Source: Rhizobium sp. RU33A
Lineage (GTDB): Bacteria; Pseudomonadota; Alphaproteobacteria; Rhizobiales; Rhizobiaceae
Assembly: GCF_900156055.1 (NCBI RefSeq)
Contig: NZ_FTMQ01000001.1
Span: 186,001-250,000 of the forward strand
Reading direction: 5' to 3'
DNA length: 64,000 nucleotides
The translations under genes and the position numbers were made by a program. Below are positions 62,436 to 64,000 of the stretch, one piece after another (position 1 is the stretch's first letter; every line of letters starts with the position of its first letter). Below the pieces are notes generated by a model. That model had not been told where the DNA came from. It saw only the letters and a list, made by a program, of their open reading frames with translations, and made no database searches.

Positions 62436-63674
62436 ATGCGGACAGCGGTCCTCGACGAGACCTTCCGGGCGGCGGGCGGGCGCATTCGCGCAGCACTCGC
62501 CGCCCGTTACCGCGATCTGGATCTCGCGGAAGAAGCCTTTGCCGAGAGCTGTCTCAAGGCGGTAAAGGTCTGGGGTGAGGAGGGACAAAACCTGCCGCGC
62601 GATCCGGCCGCCTGGCTCTACCGGGTCGCCGAGCGCGCCGCACTCGATATCCTGAGGCGCAGGCGGACACGGGCGGACAACCGGCCGGACGAGCCGGATC
62701 CCGAGCCGACGGTCGAGGATCGGCTGACGAGCGACGACGCCGTCATTCCCGACGAGCGGCTAAAGCTGATTTTCGTCTGCTGCCATCCGGCCGTCGCCGC
62801 CGACAGCCGGGCGGCGCTGACGCTGAAAATGGTCTGTGGCCTCTCAACCGAGGAGGTGGCGCGGGCTTTTCTCGTTTCCGAAACGACACTCGCGCAGCGG
62901 CTGGTCCGCGCCAAGCGCAAGATCGCCGAGGCCGGCGTGAGTTTCGAGGTGCCGGGGCCTGAGCACTGGGCCGAGCGGCTGGCGGCGGTCTTGTCGACGC
63001 TGGAGGTGGCCTATGCCAAGGCGCATGAGGACGCGGCGGGGTCCAGCCGTCATGCGGGCTTTGCCAGCGAAATGCTGGAAGTGACGGCGCTGCTGACTGA
63101 GATGTTGCCACAAGAAGCGGAGGTTCTTGCACTTGCTGCGACGATCCGCTTTGCCGAGGCCAGGCGGCCCGCAAGGTTGGATGCGGAGGGCGTGATGGTG
63201 CCGCTTGCCGAGCAGGACCCAGCCCTTTGGTCTCGCCCACTGATCGAAGAAGCACGCCGATACTGCGGTCGGGCACTTGGGATCTCAGGGCCCGGGCCGC
63301 GCATTTTACAGATGATGATCCACGCGCTCTGGTGCGGCAGGAAGAGCCTCGCCGATCCGCCGCCCTGGAAGGCCGTGCTGGCAGCTTATGATATTCTTGT
63401 CGAGCTGCGTGACGACGCCATCATCCGCATCAACCGGGCTGTGGCGCTGGCGGAAGTGAAGGACGCGGAAGAGGCGCTGGCCGAGCTGGATGGGTTGGAT
63501 GCCGATGCGCTCTCGGAATTTCTGCCCTTTCATGCCGCACGGGCGGATCTGTTGGCGCGGCAGGGGAGGGTTGCCGAGGCCCTACAGGCCTATGACCGCG
63601 CCTTGGTCCTCTCGCCCGGGGAGGCGGAGCGGCGGTTTCTGGAGCGGCGGCGGGAGGTGTTGGCGGCGTCCTGA
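62436..63674 (+). CDS. ECF42-group RNA polymerase sigma factor with C-terminal extension
   Basis: 412 residues from the ATG at 62436. Sigma region 2 at ~8-75 (YRDLDLAEEAFAESCLKA, WLYRVAERAALDILRRRR), sigma region 4 near 125-165 (CGLSTEEVARAFLVSETTLAQRLVRAKRKI, in parts), then a ~230-residue C-terminal SnoaL-free, helical TPR-like extension typical of ECF42 (RINRAVALAEVKDAEEALAEL, HAARADLLARQGRVAEALQAY). No anti-sigma factor is adjacent; in this group the extension takes over regulation. Downstream targets are unknown. Confidence 0.92.
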   Translation: MRTAVLDETFRAAGGRIRAALAARYRDLDLAEEAFAESCLKAVKVWGEEGQNLPRDPAAWLYRVAERAALDILRRRRTRADNRPDEPDPEPTVEDRLTSDDAVIPDERLKLIFVCCHPAVAADSRAALTLKMVCGLSTEEVARAFLVSETTLAQRLVRAKRKIAEAGVSFEVPGPEHWAERLAAVLSTLEVAYAKAHEDAAGSSRHAGFASEMLEVTALLTEMLPQEAEVLALAATIRFAEARRPARLDAEGVMVPLAEQDPALWSRPLIEEARRYCGRALGISGPGPRILQMMIHALWCGRKSLADPPPWKAVLAAYDILVELRDDAIIRINRAVALAEVKDAEEALAELDGLDADALSEFLPFHAARADLLARQGRVAEALQAYDRALVLSPGEAERRFLERRREVLAAS

Positions 63675-63702
63675 GGGGGCGCTTAGCGCCTAGTTTCGCG
63701 CG

Positions 63703-63999
63703 TCAATCCTCTCGTGGCCAGTTCCCTTTCGGCCAATCGCGGGCAGTGTGAATGACCCTGAGGATCAGAATACGCTGCACGCCCGGAATGTCGTCGACGG
63801 CGTAGCAGAGGATCCACGGAAGGGGAGGCAGGGATCTTTCGAAAGTGCCCGCGATGCGTCCGGGGCGGCCGGTCGGGATGTCACCGAGACGGTGGCCCGC
63901 GGCCTCGATGATGTCGACGATCCGCTCCGCGACATCAGGGTGGTCTTCCGCAATATGGCGAAGGATCTCGAGCGTGTCACGGGTGGCTTTGGTCGCCCA
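63703..63999 (-). CDS. RelE/ParE-family toxin, N-terminus outside window
   Basis: Open frame reading off the right edge; 98 residues visible to the TGA at 63703-63705. Sequence from the edge runs WATKATRDTLEILRHIAEDH, then DIPTGRPGRIAGTFERSL, PWILCYAVDD, and ends RILRV-type ILILRVIHTARDWP, the RelE/ParE fold pattern (ribosome-dependent nuclease or gyrase inhibitor). Only a few N-terminal residues are missing. The antitoxin gene should lie just beyond the window. Convergent with the sigma-factor gene. Confidence 0.8.
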   Translation of the reverse strand, partial: WATKATRDTLEILRHIAEDHPDVAERIVDIIEAAGHRLGDIPTGRPGRIAGTFERSLPPLPWILCYAVDDIPGVQRILILRVIHTARDWPKGNWPRED

Positions 64000-64000
64000 G

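Overview
The window reads as a chromosomal segment of an alphaproteobacterium of the Rhizobiaceae (Rhizobium/Agrobacterium/Neorhizobium type). The basis is gene content and style: high GC with third-position GC bias, an N-acetylglutaminylglutamine amide (NAGGN) osmolyte locus, a BA14K-family protein, many TRAP and ABC importers with GntR regulators, and intergenic mosaic repeats of the kind common in rhizobia. Housekeeping genes (lepA, ppsA, ftsK-like, two tRNAs) suggest a main chromosome. No insertion sequence, prophage block or CRISPR array was seen.

Layout. 0-11 kb is a nucleoside uptake and salvage block: deoB (partial), add and upp on +, and on - a BMP-type importer (binding protein, ATPase, two permeases) followed by cdd, punA, deoC and deoA. 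11-15 kb holds msrA, tRNA-Ser(GGA) and ppsA, which has an FNR/FixK-like box upstream. 15-24 kb is a catabolic island: a TetR regulator, a shikimate/quinate dehydrogenase-like gene, a QsuB/QuiC-type 3-dehydroshikimate dehydratase, a GntR regulator, a TRAP transporter and a DapA-like aldolase. Its two transcription units share almost the same 14-bp palindrome (ACTAAC-N2-GTTAGT). 24-30 kb is a second catabolic island: a dihydropyrimidinase/hydantoinase-like enzyme, a class V PLP enzyme, a polar amino acid ABC importer and a FadR-type regulator with its predicted operator. 30-39 kb contains the three NAGGN genes (M42 peptidase, amidotransferase, synthetase), with a GlxA-type AraC regulator and a DUF2946/Crp/PepSY group between them.

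39-53 kb is mixed: a YihY membrane protein, an FtsK-type translocase lacking N-terminal membrane segments, a YigZ protein, a TPR lipoprotein, an M17 aminopeptidase, MarR and NlpC/P60 genes, tRNA-Leu(CAG), BA14K, SelW-like, DoxX, GATase and LysE. 53.2-56.2 kb is a two-gene operon for an exported vanadium-haloperoxidase-like protein and a CRTAC1/ASPIC-UnbV protein. The only long gene-free stretch (56.2-57.6 kb) is a mosaic of palindromic repeats bounded by two inverted copies of one composite element. 57.6-64 kb has a DUF1508 protein, a ccdAB toxin-antitoxin pair, an HxlR/NAD(P)-binding divergent pair, lepA, a YciI + ECF42 sigma-factor operon with a candidate self-promoter, and a RelE/ParE-like toxin cut by the window end.

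The most promising leads are the palindrome shared by the dehydroshikimate dehydratase and TRAP operons, the uncharacterised hydantoinase/class V PLP/ABC cassette, the leader hairpins of the nucleoside and NAGGN operons, and the repeat mosaic at 56-57.6 kb. Functions were assigned by reading the translations; no database search was run.
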